Positions 26,424 to 35,557 of a stretch of 64,000 nucleotides of DNA are shown here, piece by piece. How positions within the stretch are numbered: position 1 is the first letter of the stretch; each line of letters opens with the position of its first letter. The DNA is taken from NCBI RefSeq assembly GCF_000427445.1, contig NZ_KE386496.1, positions 3,092,504 to 3,156,503 on the forward strand, written 5' to 3'. The position numbers and the translations under genes were made by a program. The notes under the pieces are model-generated. The model ran no database searches. It saw only the letters and a list, made by a program, of their open reading frames with translations, and was not told the DNA's origin. Origin of the DNA: Methylocapsa acidiphila B2 (lineage in GTDB: Bacteria; Pseudomonadota; Alphaproteobacteria; Rhizobiales; Beijerinckiaceae).

Positions 26424-26874
26424 ATCGTTCCCTTTCTGACGCCCGCGTGGGCCATGCCTGTCGCTGCCTTGACGATCTCCAGAGAAAGAGGCTCGGCGAT
26501 CCTTGGTCCCCGCTTCTTCCGATGATACGGGATGCTGCCGGCGTTAGCCAAGGCGCATGGAAATTCGTGAGTGCGTGATGTATCGGCCAAGCGGCAATAG
26601 AGCCGCCTTGTATTTTGACAATTTGATCTGACCGAGCGCAGGCATGACTGGAGGATTAAACCGGTGGTAGCCAAGAAATCGGCTGCTGGAAAGAAGGAGT
26701 CGCAAAGAGGGAAAATTACGGAAGCCTAAAAGGCGCATCCGTCAAACCTCTGCGGTCTTGCCCTTTTCATTTCGCCGCATGTCCAGCGGAAAATCGAGGC
26801 AAGCTTTTTTTCAGAAGATGGTCTGGGATCGCTGAGTCGAATTACGGCCGGTCTGCGCGGCGACAGTTTCACTG

Positions 26875-27060
26875 CGACGCAGTCATTAGCTCAAGCAAAT
26901 GACCGTCTGGCGTCCTGAAATAAGCGCCCCGGCCGCCATTCCAAATCGTTGAGCTTGCCATCGTCGAGGCTCCACGGAGCGCTACCATAGGCCAATCCAG
27001 CCTCCTGGAAACGATCCAGAATGGCGTCGAACTCGGTGTTTGTCCGTCGTCAGAGTTTTT
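26875..27060 (-). pseudogene. VOC/glyoxalase-like protein, C-terminal fragment
   Basis: The minus strand reads ...GGRGAYFRTPDGHLLELMTA and stops near 26880, the typical end of vicinal-oxygen-chelate proteins, where the glutamate of LLELM is a metal ligand. Upstream the frame breaks within a few dozen codons. Between 26424 and 26875 I see only a short basic peptide frame near 26664 and no convincing gene. Confidence 0.55.
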
Positions 27061-27117
27061 GAGACAGAAGGCGGCGTGATTTAACGGAGCACGCGGCTCA
27101 TCTTGAGATAGAGTTTA

Positions 27118-28043
27118 TTATGCGGCTTGCTTTTGGTGCATCAAGCGGCGATTTTGGATTGTGGCTCGTTTGATCCTTTCTCGTTCGAGCAGGATGGTTT
27201 GGGCGCGTTTGAAATAGACATCGGCCGGCGTGAGATTTCCCAGGCTTTCGTGATAGCGCCGATGGTTGTAGTGCTCGACGAACTTGTCGATTTTCGCTTC
27301 GAGATCGCCGGGCAGATAATAGTTCTGGGCAGGATGCGGTTCTTGAGCGTCTGACGCTAGCGCTCGATCTCGCCCGGTGTCTGCGGATGGCAGGGAGCGC
27401 CGCGCACGTGACCCATATTGCGTTTGTCCAGCCAGTCAGCTAGGTCGGCCGAGATATAGGACGGGCCATTGTCCGACAGCAATCGGGGGCGATGAACGAT
27501 TTTGGCGTGATCGAGCCCGGAGGCTTGCTGCGCCAGGTCCAGCGTTTCCGTGACGTCCCCGACCTTCATCGTCGTGCAGAGCTTCCCGGCGATGATGTAG
27601 CGCGAGAAGTCGTGCAAAATCGTGCTGAGGCAGAACCAACCCAAGCCGATTATTTTGAAATAGGTGAAGTCGGTCCGCCAGAGCTGGTTTAGCACCGTGG
27701 TCTTGTCCTTGAACTCATCCGCGGCTTTCATGACGATGTAGGCTGGACTGGCGATCAGATCATGCGCCTTGAGCAAGCGATAAACTGAGGCCTCTGGGAC
27801 GAAATAGCTTTTCGTATCGGCGAAACGCGCCGCCAGCTCCCGCGGCGACAGCTCCGGCTCATCCAGAGCCAGTTGCACGATCTGGTCCCGAACATTGTCA
27901 GGAAAGCGGCTCCAGTTCGGACGAACATACGCCAGGTGCTCGGCCGTACCCTCGATCGTCTTGGTGATGATGAGGACATTCCGCAGGTGGCCGCCGCTCC
28001 ACAGCTCCTGCTTGATTTCCCCTTCCAGTAACCCTTTCGCCAA
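27118..28043 (-). mobile_element. IS3-type transposase gene, interrupted by stop and frameshift
   Basis: An integrase-core transposase of the IS3 superfamily. The intact part includes an HTH-like N region (ELSPRELAARFADTKSYFV) and the catalytic residues in LWRTDFTYFKIIGLGWFCL, LLSDNGPSYISADLADWL and HPQTPGEIER. Directly after GEIER a TAG (27357-27359) replaces the tryptophan expected there, and a one-base shift soon after is needed to read YLPGDLEAKIDKFVEHYNH to the end at 27118. The element is therefore inactive. Terminal repeats were not resolved. Confidence 0.8.
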
Positions 28044-28204
28044 GGGCTACTCCCGCTATCCGCTACCACGTCAGCGTCCTCTGGCATCGGCAGCTCTCGC
28101 GCCGGAGCCAGCGCGGACGGGTGTCGTCGGAGCGGATGGCGAAGCTGGCCGACGAATTTCTCCCCAAGCCGAGAATCCTTCATCCCTGGACGAGCGTTCA
28201 CTTC

Positions 28205-28315
28205 TCCGCCAGACACCCGAGGTACGAGCCGTATGCGGGAATTCTGCTCGTACGCATCTGTCCGGGGGGCGCTCGGAAATGAGCGTTCCTACCGGGAACG
28301 CTGACCTTTTCTTTG
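28205..28315. other. Cluster of perfect inverted repeats (possible structured RNA remnant)
   Basis: Within 80 bases there are three hairpins: GTACGAGC (28222-28229) with GCTCGTAC (28246-28253); CGCTC (28270-28274) with GAGCG (28281-28285); and GCGTTCC (28283-28289) with GGAACGC (28295-28301). The run CGTACGCATCTGTCCGGGGG resembles sequences associated with bacterial group II introns, but no reverse transcriptase is present. It lies between the IS transposase and the sulfite dehydrogenase genes. The rest of 28044-28437 holds nothing recognisable. Confidence 0.45.
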
Positions 28316-28437
28316 TTTCGTTTGCGCCCTCGGCGCGACAGTTGACCCCTGCTGCGGTGTAACCCAAGCTTTTTTCCGGCCCGAGCACGAAGGCCAAAAT
28401 CTGCAAAAGGCTTGAAATCCGTCCGAAGTGCTCGCTC

Positions 28438-28983
28438 TCATTGGCCGCGGGCAAAGGGGACAAAACCCTCTCGATTGGGCATTTTGATCCGCGGCAGGCT
28501 CTGCGCGTCGATGATCTCGCCGTCGGAAATGATCCCGTTGATTTTCAAAAGATAGGCGACGACCGCATAGACTTCGTCGTGGGTGAGCGATTTCGGCTCA
28601 TTGATCGGCATTGCCCGCCGCACATAGTCGAAGATCGTTGTCGCATAGGGCCAGTAGCTTCCGACCGTCTTGACAGCCGGTTGATCGGAGGCGAGGGTTT
28701 CCCGCCCGCCAGCGAGCCGATCATTGGGCTTGCCGGCGCCTTTCTCCCCATGGCAGCCGACGCATTTTGCCAGATAGACGGCTTCGCCTGTCTCGGCTGT
28801 CCCGCGCCCCGGCGGCAAGCCTTTTCCATCCGGTCCAATGCTGACGTCCCAGGCTGCAACGTCCTCGGTCGTCGCAGTACGGCCGAGAGCGGGATGAGCG
28901 ACGCGCGTCCCGCCCGCCGCCATTGCAAGGCCGCCGAACGCGAGGATCGCGAGCGTAATGGCGACGAGGCTACGCATAGACAT
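28438..28983 (-). CDS. Cytochrome c subunit of a SoxC-type sulfite dehydrogenase
   Basis: Periplasmic mono-heme cytochrome c of 181 residues. Signal peptide: RSLVAITLAILAFGGLAMA. Heme-binding C74-V-G-C77-H78 lies in YLAKCVGCHGEKGAG; the distal ligand is probably Met125 in RRAMPINEPKSLTHDE, and AVVAYLLKINGI is the C-terminal helix of class I cytochromes. It overlaps the soxC-type gene by 14 bases on the same strand, so the two are co-translated and the cytochrome should take electrons from the molybdenum centre. The sequence resembles the cytochrome domains of SoxD. Functionally a SorAB-like assignment is also possible. Confidence 0.87.
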   Translation of the reverse strand: MSMRSLVAITLAILAFGGLAMAAGGTRVAHPALGRTATTEDVAAWDVSIGPDGKGLPPGRGTAETGEAVYLAKCVGCHGEKGAGKPNDRLAGGRETLASDQPAVKTVGSYWPYATTIFDYVRRAMPINEPKSLTHDEVYAVVAYLLKINGIISDGEIIDAQSLPRIKMPNREGFVPFARGQ

Positions 28984-30262
28984 GGCTCACCTTGCCGTCC
29001 CCGCTGACGCCCCAGCTCGCGATGGCGTTGAAATGATAGATCGCTCGGGACCCTCGGCGGGTGATGAGCGCATCCCGAGTCGGCTGTCTGTAGCCCGTTT
29101 CATCGGTGACGCGGCTTTGCAGGATCGCCGGCCCGCCGCTCCATTGCCAGGCCATGCGAAAGCGCGTCAGGGCCATGGGCAACACTGGTTCCTGAAGGAC
29201 CGCCTCACCCCAACTTTGGCCGCCATCAGCGGAAACCTCGACCTTGCTGACTTTTCCATAGCCGGACCAAGCGAGACCGGAGATTTCATAAAACCCAGTC
29301 TCTTTCAGATCGAGGCCGGGGGAAGGCCGAGTGATCACCGATTTCGCCTCAACCGGAAAAACGAATTGAAGCGCCTTCCCGTCCGGCGTCAGCAAGGTGT
29401 ATTTCGAAGTTTCATCCCTGGTCATGGTCGGTTCTTCGGTGAGCTTGATGCGCCGCAGCCATTTCACTTGCATATTGCCTTCATAGCCGGGAAGCAGCAG
29501 CCGCATTGGGTAGCCGTTCGAGGGCCGGAGCCGCTCTCCATTCTGGTAAAGCGCGATCAAGCTGTCCTCCATAGCTTTCGCGAGCGGCGCGCTGCGGCTC
29601 ATGCCGGATGCATCCGCGCCTTCCGCCAGAATCCATTTTGCTTTGGGATCGATTCCGGCTTCGTCGAGCAGAATCGATAATCGAACCCCGGTCCATTCGG
29701 CGCAAGAAAGAAGCCCGTGCAAACCCTGCGCATCGAGATCCGCAGGCTCCTTTTGATAGAGCGCGCCGCTGTTGCCGCCGCATTCGACAAAGGCGATCTG
29801 CGATTCCATCGGATAGCGTGAGAGCGTCTCGGGCGAAAAGACGAGCGGCCGCTCGACGAGGCCATGTATCAAAAGCCGGTGCGCATCTGGATCGATGTCC
29901 GGCACGCCATTGTGACTGCGCTCGTAATGCAGGCCGTTGGGCGTGATCGCACCGTTCAATCGATGCAAAGGCGTGCGGGCGGAGCCGGTCCCTCCGGTGT
30001 TTGGCGCGCTCACAAAAGTGCGGACAACTTTTGCTTCGAAGCGCGAGGGCCGGCCATAGCCTTCGAAAGGCGCGCCTGGAGTCGTCATCCACGGTTCAAT
30101 GTTCAGTTCGCCAGCCTTGGCCAGGAGAGGCAAGGCCGCCGACGCCCCGGCGAGTCCTACTGCGAGGAGATGACGACGATCGAGAAGGCCATTACCCGCG
30201 ACCAGATGCGTGTCTAGGGATGGCTTGCGTGTCTGACGGCCCACGAGAAACCTCTTTTGCAT
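28970..30262 (-). CDS. SoxC-type sulfite dehydrogenase, molybdopterin subunit
   Basis: Periplasmic molybdenum enzyme of the sulfite oxidase family, 430 residues from the ATG at 30262. The leader contains LLDRRHLLAVGLAGASAALP, a Tat-type signal. SoxC features are NGLHYERSHNGVPDIDPDAH, the molybdenum-ligand cysteine in AFVECGGNSGALYQKEP, GYEGNMQVKWLRRIKL and the C-terminal dimerisation domain ending YHFNAIASWGVSGDGKVS. It oxidises sulfite or sulfur bound to a carrier and passes electrons to the cytochrome. No soxXYZAB genes are visible, so it probably works as a free sulfite dehydrogenase rather than in a full Sox complex. A longer frame to 30358 is possible but lacks a signal. Confidence 0.88.
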   Translation of the reverse strand: MQKRFLVGRQTRKPSLDTHLVAGNGLLDRRHLLAVGLAGASAALPLLAKAGELNIEPWMTTPGAPFEGYGRPSRFEAKVVRTFVSAPNTGGTGSARTPLHRLNGAITPNGLHYERSHNGVPDIDPDAHRLLIHGLVERPLVFSPETLSRYPMESQIAFVECGGNSGALYQKEPADLDAQGLHGLLSCAEWTGVRLSILLDEAGIDPKAKWILAEGADASGMSRSAPLAKAMEDSLIALYQNGERLRPSNGYPMRLLLPGYEGNMQVKWLRRIKLTEEPTMTRDETSKYTLLTPDGKALQFVFPVEAKSVITRPSPGLDLKETGFYEISGLAWSGYGKVSKVEVSADGGQSWGEAVLQEPVLPMALTRFRMAWQWSGGPAILQSRVTDETGYRQPTRDALITRRGSRAIYHFNAIASWGVSGDGKVSHVYA

Positions 30263-30384
30263 CCGAACTTTCACAAGTTTCGTTCGAGATGGCCCCAGCG
30301 ACGGTTCGCTTGATTGACCCCACGAGAAGCGGCGCACGGCCTGAGTGGGCGCACACAAGCTTAAGACCTCCGGGCGCCCAGAGC

Positions 30385-30432
30385 TTGAAACCTACAATTT
30401 CTATCTATAATACCTAATATTGGGCATATTCA
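30385..30432 (-). promoter_or_regulatory. AT-rich promoter region upstream of soxC-type gene
   Basis: Read on the minus strand, TTGAAT is followed about 17-18 bases later by TATAGA within TATTATAGATAG, in an AT-rich island inside GC-rich DNA. This gives a leader of about 130 bases before the ATG at 30262. Box assignment is tentative. Confidence 0.4.
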
Positions 30433-30511
30433 AGCGGTCCTCCAGCGAATACCGGGTTTGGATCGTCAGTTCGTTCTCCATTCCGGATAAAGGTCACCCA
30501 CCGTCGAAGGT

Positions 30512-31115
30512 TTAACCGCGGCCAATGCGGTTTAGCACTACTTTGGCAGAATCAATTCGAGCGATGTCGGATGCGCATTCGGCAGTGCGGACATGTTCAA
30601 AGATTTTCATGCGCGTGTACGACAAGACTTTGATTACGACTCGGCGGACCTCCGGTAGAGTCGGCTGCGGCGGCCCCGATGAGATTCTTTTTTCCCGCTG
30701 CACTGTTTTCAGGCGATAATGTTGGAGAAAGGCGTAGGCGATCATCGTCATCAGCGCGTGCCTGTGCAGCCCTTTCCTTGATCGTCCCTCGAAGCGATCG
30801 AGGCAGGGGTTCCTGCTTCATCTGCTGATGGCCCTGTTCGCAGACCCAGCGCGCCTTGATGGCGGCGACGAGCTTTTTCAGGCCCGCGGCCGCTGGCAGA
30901 TTGGAAAGATAGTATTTGCGCTCGCCGGATGAGCGCCATTCGCAGATCAGACCACGCCTCCTCGCCCAGCAAGTGCTGCCGGCCCCTTTTCGACAATGGG
31001 CCTTTGACGCCGCGCCGCCAGCTGATCTTCTCCCATTTGGCCGAAGCCAGAATCGTCTCGGTGGCGGCGGAGAGTTGGCCGGGAATGGGAGTCGGCCGCG
31101 TTTCGACAAAGGGTG
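30512..31115 (-). pseudogene. IS701-family transposase, C-terminal remnant
   Basis: Several minus-strand frames together read as the end of an IS701-type transposase: ETILASAKWEKISWRRGVKG, then WRSSGERKYYLSNLPAAAGL, KARWVCEQGHQQMKQE and finally MTMIAYAFLQHYRLK. The conserved glutamate region (CEQGHQQ) is present but at least two frame changes separate the pieces. It is fused at its upstream side to a porin remnant. The part of the transposase present here is complementary to the part at 15.4-15.8 kb. Confidence 0.7.
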
Positions 31116-31562
31116 GATCAGCGAGCCGTCGGCGGCCGTCGCCAACAGCGTAGCCAACCCGAACCGTCGAAAATTTGTCGTAGCCATTATTGCCGACATA
31201 GCTGTTCCCGAAATGAGAGAAAGCACCCCCCCGGTCGCGTAAAACAAGGCCAAGCGATTCCAGGCGACGCCAATCCGGCCGCGCACGGAACCCTCGATGC
31301 ACTGGCGTATCGTTTGCGCGATTCCTTCATCTATAGTCGACCGATTGTAGCCCGCGCCGTCGACGTCTCCTTCAATGCCGAACACAAATTGGATGATTTG
31401 CTCGCTATAGCGGATATGCGCGCCTCCGACCACTCGAGTTGCGTCGAAGATCGGATCGGAGAGCAGGAAGCCCCAGGTCGTCGTCAAGAAAATGATTCGT
31501 ATAGGAGGTCCACCATTGGTAGCCGCCCATTGTGATCGTTTGTCTGGCCGCCGGTGTGGCAT
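31116..31562 (-). pseudogene. Outer membrane beta-barrel porin, decayed paralogue
   Basis: The reading GGAHIRYSEQIIQFVFGIEG, then SVRGRIGVAWNRLALFYATG matches the corresponding segments of the intact porin at 31635-32381 (GGAHIGYNLQIKQFVVGLEG and SIRGRLGVVGSERWLLYATG). N-terminal signal and C-terminal strands are missing, and the frame runs into transposase sequence. It is evidently a decayed tandem duplicate of its neighbour. Confidence 0.7.
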
Positions 31563-31634
31563 TGCCCGGCCCCGCCGATGGGCGGGACCCTACCGATGAT
31601 GGCTCCTTATAAGTAGAAGCTTGGGCCTATTGGC

Positions 31635-32381
31635 CTAATATTTCGCGACGACAGAGGCCGGAGCCACAAGGTCGAATTTGTAGCTGAAGCCCGCCTGTAT
31701 CTGGTTTTCCGTGAAGCGGCGATTCACAAAGGCTCCGGGCGCGGCCGCAGCGCTGAGGACCGTCGGGTGGAACGTCTGTCCGCTGAAGTCCGAATAGCGA
31801 TATTCGACGCGAGCTGACCAGTTGGAGGTTCTGGCGTATTCGAGACCACCGCCGAGCGTCCAGCCGACGCGCGTATTTGACTTCCCATCATAGCTGAAAG
31901 GCGACGCAAGGGAGGCGTTTATGCTAGCGAAAGCGGCGCCGCCGGTGGCGTAGAGGAGCCAGCGTTCAGAGCCCACGACGCCGAGACGCCCCCGGATCGA
32001 GCCCTGGACACGCGAACTCTGCGAATAGTAGACGGGCAAAAGCCCGACATTGGTCGAAAGCGATCTGTTGAGGTTCAGGCCGTCGACAGAGCCTTCGAGG
32101 CCGACGACGAACTGTTTGATTTGCAGATTGTAGCCGATATGCGCGCCGCCGATGACGCCGTGACTCTCATAGCCATAGCTGGCGTAATGGGGGCCGTAAC
32201 CGATCGAGCCGTTATTGTTGCCCTGACCCCAGCCGATCTGGCCGCCAACATAAACGCCGGTCCAGGTGAATTGCGGAGGGACATAGCCCGGCGGCGGCGC
32301 AGGCGACGGAAGGTCGGCCGCAAGCGCCGAACTCGCCGTCATGGCGGCGCTGACCGTGGCGAGAAGCAGGCGACGAATCAT
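31635..32381 (-). CDS. Outer membrane beta-barrel protein (Omp31/opacity porin type)
   Basis: Outer membrane protein of 248 residues. Signal peptide RRLLLATVSAAMTASSALA is followed by ADLPSPAPPPGYVPP and the first strand TWTGVYVGGQIGWGQGNNN. Alternating glycine/aromatic strands follow, including RVGWTLGGGLEYARTSNWSA and the terminal QIQAGFSYKFD. This is the small eight-stranded porin family abundant in Rhizobiales. AAAGGAG precedes the ATG. A decayed paralogue lies immediately downstream. It probably supports membrane integrity or small-solute passage; no specific substrate can be assigned. Confidence 0.88.
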   Translation of the reverse strand: MIRRLLLATVSAAMTASSALAADLPSPAPPPGYVPPQFTWTGVYVGGQIGWGQGNNNGSIGYGPHYASYGYESHGVIGGAHIGYNLQIKQFVVGLEGSVDGLNLNRSLSTNVGLLPVYYSQSSRVQGSIRGRLGVVGSERWLLYATGGAAFASINASLASPFSYDGKSNTRVGWTLGGGLEYARTSNWSARVEYRYSDFSGQTFHPTVLSAAAAPGAFVNRRFTENQIQAGFSYKFDLVAPASVVAKY

Positions 32382-32483
32382 AAGGTATCTCCTTTCAGGG
32401 GGGCTGTTTCCATTTATTGCTGCGGAATGGCGCGAGAAAATGCGGCCTAACGATGCGAATCCGCCTGCGCATCAGGACCTTTG

Positions 32484-34985
32484 TCAGAGGGTGACGAACA
32501 GTGTTCCGCCAAACGTGCGGGGCCCCATCGTCGAAATGCCGACGGTTGTCGGCGCCGTGGCCGAGCCCGCGGCATAGGAGGTGTAGGGCCGCGCGTTGAA
32601 AATGTTCTTCGTCCAGAAGGTCAGGCTGTATTTCTTGTCGTCCGTGCGCACCCCGCCGCCGAAGTTCACGATCGTATACGCCTGCTGCCAATACTGGTCG
32701 TATGCGAGCGGGCTCGTGAGCCGCGTCTTGGAGTACCAGTCGAAATCGCCGTAAGAGAACCAGGAGAGCGGCGCCGACCGCAGCTCGGGTCCAAGGTAGC
32801 TTGCCCAGTCGCCCAGTTGATTCAGCGTCAATCCGAGCGGGTGCTCATATGTGACGCCGCCAGCAACGCTCCACGGTGGAATGCCCTCGACGCGGGTGTT
32901 GGAGCGCGACGCCGTTGAACTGGTTGACTGTGCATAATCGGCCGGCGCCGGCGCATCCGGGTAAGTGATGTAGAAAAATCCGTTGTAGGCGCCCGTGACG
33001 TGGAAAGCGAGATGGTCTATGGGTTCCCAGCGATTGACGAACTCGACGCCCTGCAGCCGAACATGCGGCACATTGCCGAGATAGCTCTGGAGGACCTGCG
33101 TGCCGCCAATCTGGAGCACATTCGTGGCGGTAGTCTGGTAATTATAGATGTCGTTCCAGTAGAAATTGACATTGGAAATGAGCCTCATGTCGGGCGTGGA
33201 CGCCTTGAAGCCGATTTCATAATCCAACGACGTCTCCGGCTTCGTGAACATCGGCGCCCAACTGACAATGCTGGTGCGGGTCGAGTTGAAGACCGGGGTG
33301 TCCTGCGTGTTCACGGAAGGCGATTTGTCGCCATAACCGAAAAGCGCGTAGACTTGAAGATTGTCATTGAACTTGTATTGCGGATTAACAATGCCGACGA
33401 CGCCGTTGTGATAGTTGGTGAAGCCGCCCGAATCGACGTTGCCATAATAGCCGACGGCCCTCATCGCGGTAGCCTGCTGCGCGCAGGTGTATTTCGTGCC
33501 GGTAACGCATTGGGCAATATAGGTCGATGAGCCGTAACGTATCTCATAGCCGTCGCGCAGACCTGTGGTGACGGCCAGATGCTCGTCGAAATGCCACGTT
33601 CCCTGGGCATAGGCCGCAATCTGGAAGTCCTTCGCTTTGGTCCACCATTTGTCTATTGCGCCGGCGAGCAACGCCGGCTGGTTGTAAAAAGCAGCAGTGT
33701 CCGCGCCTGCGGTGGCGTGGTGCATCTTGTCCCAGAGATTCTCGTAGAAGGAGTAAAGGCCGACCGTCCATTCGAATTGCTTGTCCTTTGGCGAGGACAG
33801 GCGGAACTCCTGCGAGATCTGGCCGCCATAGGTGTCCATGTTGCCGGTGCCGAAGCCGTATTGAAGATTTTGGTTGTCGGAGAAGTCATGGTTCTGCCAA
33901 CTGCCATAGCCGCCGGCCGTAATCGAAGTGAAGGTGTTCTCGCCCCACTGAATATTGGCCTCGTTCGACAACTGGTAGATCTGCAGGGGATCGCGTCCAT
34001 TGCGCGCGAGATAGGGCGCATAGGGGTTTGTCGTCAGCACCGGCCTGTTGAGCCTCGACGCGACCCGCTGAAAGAATGTCTGCCCCGTGTACGGCTGGCC
34101 ATTGTTGTAATTGAGGGTCGTGTCGCCGATCGTGCCGGTCAGATAGCCGTCGTGCTCATTCGCGCCCGTGAAGGTGAAAATGAGGCGGTCCGTAACGCCC
34201 TCGCCCACCGCAAGCAACTGGATTCTGGCGCCGCCGCGATTAGTGTCGAGAGTGGTGCCGCCGGCGGACCCGTAATTATGAATCCAGCCGTCGCCGTGGT
34301 CGGCGTAAATGGTGACGCGATAAGCGAGGACGCCGTCGATCAGCGGCCCGGTCGAGATGATCTTGTCGGTGAAGGTGTTGTAGCTGGAGAAGCTCGTCTC
34401 TAAGGTCGTCAACTGAGTGAAAGAGGGCGGGGCGGTGTGAAGGCGGATGGCGCCGACATTGGTGTTCTTGCCTCCATTGGTGCCCGTGGGTCCGAGCTGG
34501 ATCTCGAAAGCGCTCAGGTCGACGACGTCGCCGAAAGTGAAGCCGGCAAAACCCCAGTAAACATTATCGACGAAATAGCCCGTGGACGAGGCGGAGCCCG
34601 TGCCGCCGGAGGCGCCGGTGCCAATGCCGCGGATGGCCATGCGCGACTGGCGAGGCGTGGTGGTGTTCGGCCTGTAGCTGGGCACGAGCTGCGACAGTTC
34701 GTTCAGCGTCTTGATCTGCTGCTCCTGGATCGTGGCGCCGGTGACCACGTCGCCCGAGCGCGGGCGTTTCGTCATCACCTCGTCCATCAGCTTCTCGCCG
34801 GGACTCTGGTCGTTGCCCATTGCGTCGTCGGTCACCACAACATCCGCGACCGAACCTTCGATCGCCGGCGCATCTTGGGCGCGCGCTTGATATGTTGGGA
34901 AGCCGAATGCGACGCCCATCGCGTAAGGCGCCAATGAAGCGCCCGAAAACAACCATCTTCTGAATTGTTTAGACTTTCCGGCCAT
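32484..34985 (-). CDS. TonB-dependent outer membrane receptor
   Basis: Receptor of 833 residues from the ATG at 34985, chosen for AAGAGGG two bases upstream and the cleavable leader SLAPYAMGVAFGFPTYQARA. The plug domain has TIQEQQIKTLNELSQLVPSY, MAIRGIGTGASGG and FEIQLGPTGTNGGKNTNVGA, a variant of the usual plug end. The ~22-stranded barrel runs to RTFGGTLFVTL. Such receptors import chelated metals, vitamins or other large nutrients with energy from TonB-ExbBD. A 9 bp inverted repeat lies about 105 bp upstream, and metal efflux genes are divergent from it. The substrate cannot be named; no siderophore or methanobactin genes are in view. Confidence 0.88.
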   Translation of the reverse strand: MAGKSKQFRRWLFSGASLAPYAMGVAFGFPTYQARAQDAPAIEGSVADVVVTDDAMGNDQSPGEKLMDEVMTKRPRSGDVVTGATIQEQQIKTLNELSQLVPSYRPNTTTPRQSRMAIRGIGTGASGGTGSASSTGYFVDNVYWGFAGFTFGDVVDLSAFEIQLGPTGTNGGKNTNVGAIRLHTAPPSFTQLTTLETSFSSYNTFTDKIISTGPLIDGVLAYRVTIYADHGDGWIHNYGSAGGTTLDTNRGGARIQLLAVGEGVTDRLIFTFTGANEHDGYLTGTIGDTTLNYNNGQPYTGQTFFQRVASRLNRPVLTTNPYAPYLARNGRDPLQIYQLSNEANIQWGENTFTSITAGGYGSWQNHDFSDNQNLQYGFGTGNMDTYGGQISQEFRLSSPKDKQFEWTVGLYSFYENLWDKMHHATAGADTAAFYNQPALLAGAIDKWWTKAKDFQIAAYAQGTWHFDEHLAVTTGLRDGYEIRYGSSTYIAQCVTGTKYTCAQQATAMRAVGYYGNVDSGGFTNYHNGVVGIVNPQYKFNDNLQVYALFGYGDKSPSVNTQDTPVFNSTRTSIVSWAPMFTKPETSLDYEIGFKASTPDMRLISNVNFYWNDIYNYQTTATNVLQIGGTQVLQSYLGNVPHVRLQGVEFVNRWEPIDHLAFHVTGAYNGFFYITYPDAPAPADYAQSTSSTASRSNTRVEGIPPWSVAGGVTYEHPLGLTLNQLGDWASYLGPELRSAPLSWFSYGDFDWYSKTRLTSPLAYDQYWQQAYTIVNFGGGVRTDDKKYSLTFWTKNIFNARPYTSYAAGSATAPTTVGISTMGPRTFGGTLFVTL

Positions 34986-35089
34986 AGCCCTCTTACCCCT
35001 GCTTTTTTGTTTTCTTGATTTCACGCCGCGCCGGGCCTCGCACGGCCCGGATGGGAGCGCGCGCAAGCCTCGCCATAATCCTAGTAAGT

Positions 35090-35117
35090 TTATCTAGTCC
35101 ATAAAATAACTAGATAA
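35090..35117. promoter_or_regulatory. Perfect 9 bp inverted repeat upstream of the TonB receptor
   Basis: TTATCTAGT (35090-35098) and ACTAGATAA (35109-35117) are perfect inverted arms around a 10 bp AT-rich spacer. It lies between the TonB receptor gene and the divergent cus-type operon and looks like an operator for a dimeric regulator. No regulator gene is adjacent. The remaining 35118-35398 is AT-rich and holds no gene. Confidence 0.5.
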
Positions 35118-35398
35118 TATATGCAGCTAAGAAAAGGAAAGTCGGAGAGTCAATAGGGCTGGCTGGAAAGGGCGGCGGCACTTACCGAACGCTAAGACAC
35201 TAATATATTGAGTTATAATGGTTTTCTCATTTCGATCGTCGAATGCCTTGGCCGACATCGGCGTAAAAATGGCCGTACGTGGTAATTTTGTCACATGATA
35301 AGTCGAACGGCAGCGTCAAAATTCAGCTTATTTGCCCAGCTACGCGCCGCTTAGATCGCCAGTTTCGCTTCGAACGCGGACGCGCTAGATGGATGCAA

Positions 35399-35431
35399 TT
35401 GACATAAATACGATAGAATTAATATATTAAT
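35399..35431 (+). promoter_or_regulatory. Promoter with 14 bp palindrome for the cus-type operon
   Basis: TTGACA at 35399-35404 is followed after 16-17 bases by AATATA/ATATAT, giving a good sigma-70 promoter toward the adaptor gene at 35558. The -10 region is embedded in the perfect palindrome ATTAATATATTAAT (35418-35431), a likely repressor or activator site, for example for a metal-sensing regulator. The leader of about 125 bases includes a small hairpin just after the palindrome. Confidence 0.55.
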
Positions 35432-35557
35432 GCCGACGGCGGCAAATGACGCTCGATGGGTCATATCGGAGCCGGCGCAACGAACGTAGCGAGGGGGATT
35501 GGCGCAGATCAGGCGCGACCCTCCCTCCGCATACGCGAGGCATAAAGAAGCTTGGCC

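Noticed and set aside
28438-30262. Part of a complete Sox thiosulfate-oxidation cluster
   Set aside because: No soxXYZAB genes occur nearby; only the SoxC-type dehydrogenase and a cytochrome are present.
32484-34985. Methanobactin or siderophore receptor
   Set aside because: No biosynthesis, sigma/anti-sigma or binding-protein genes adjoin it, so the substrate cannot be assigned.
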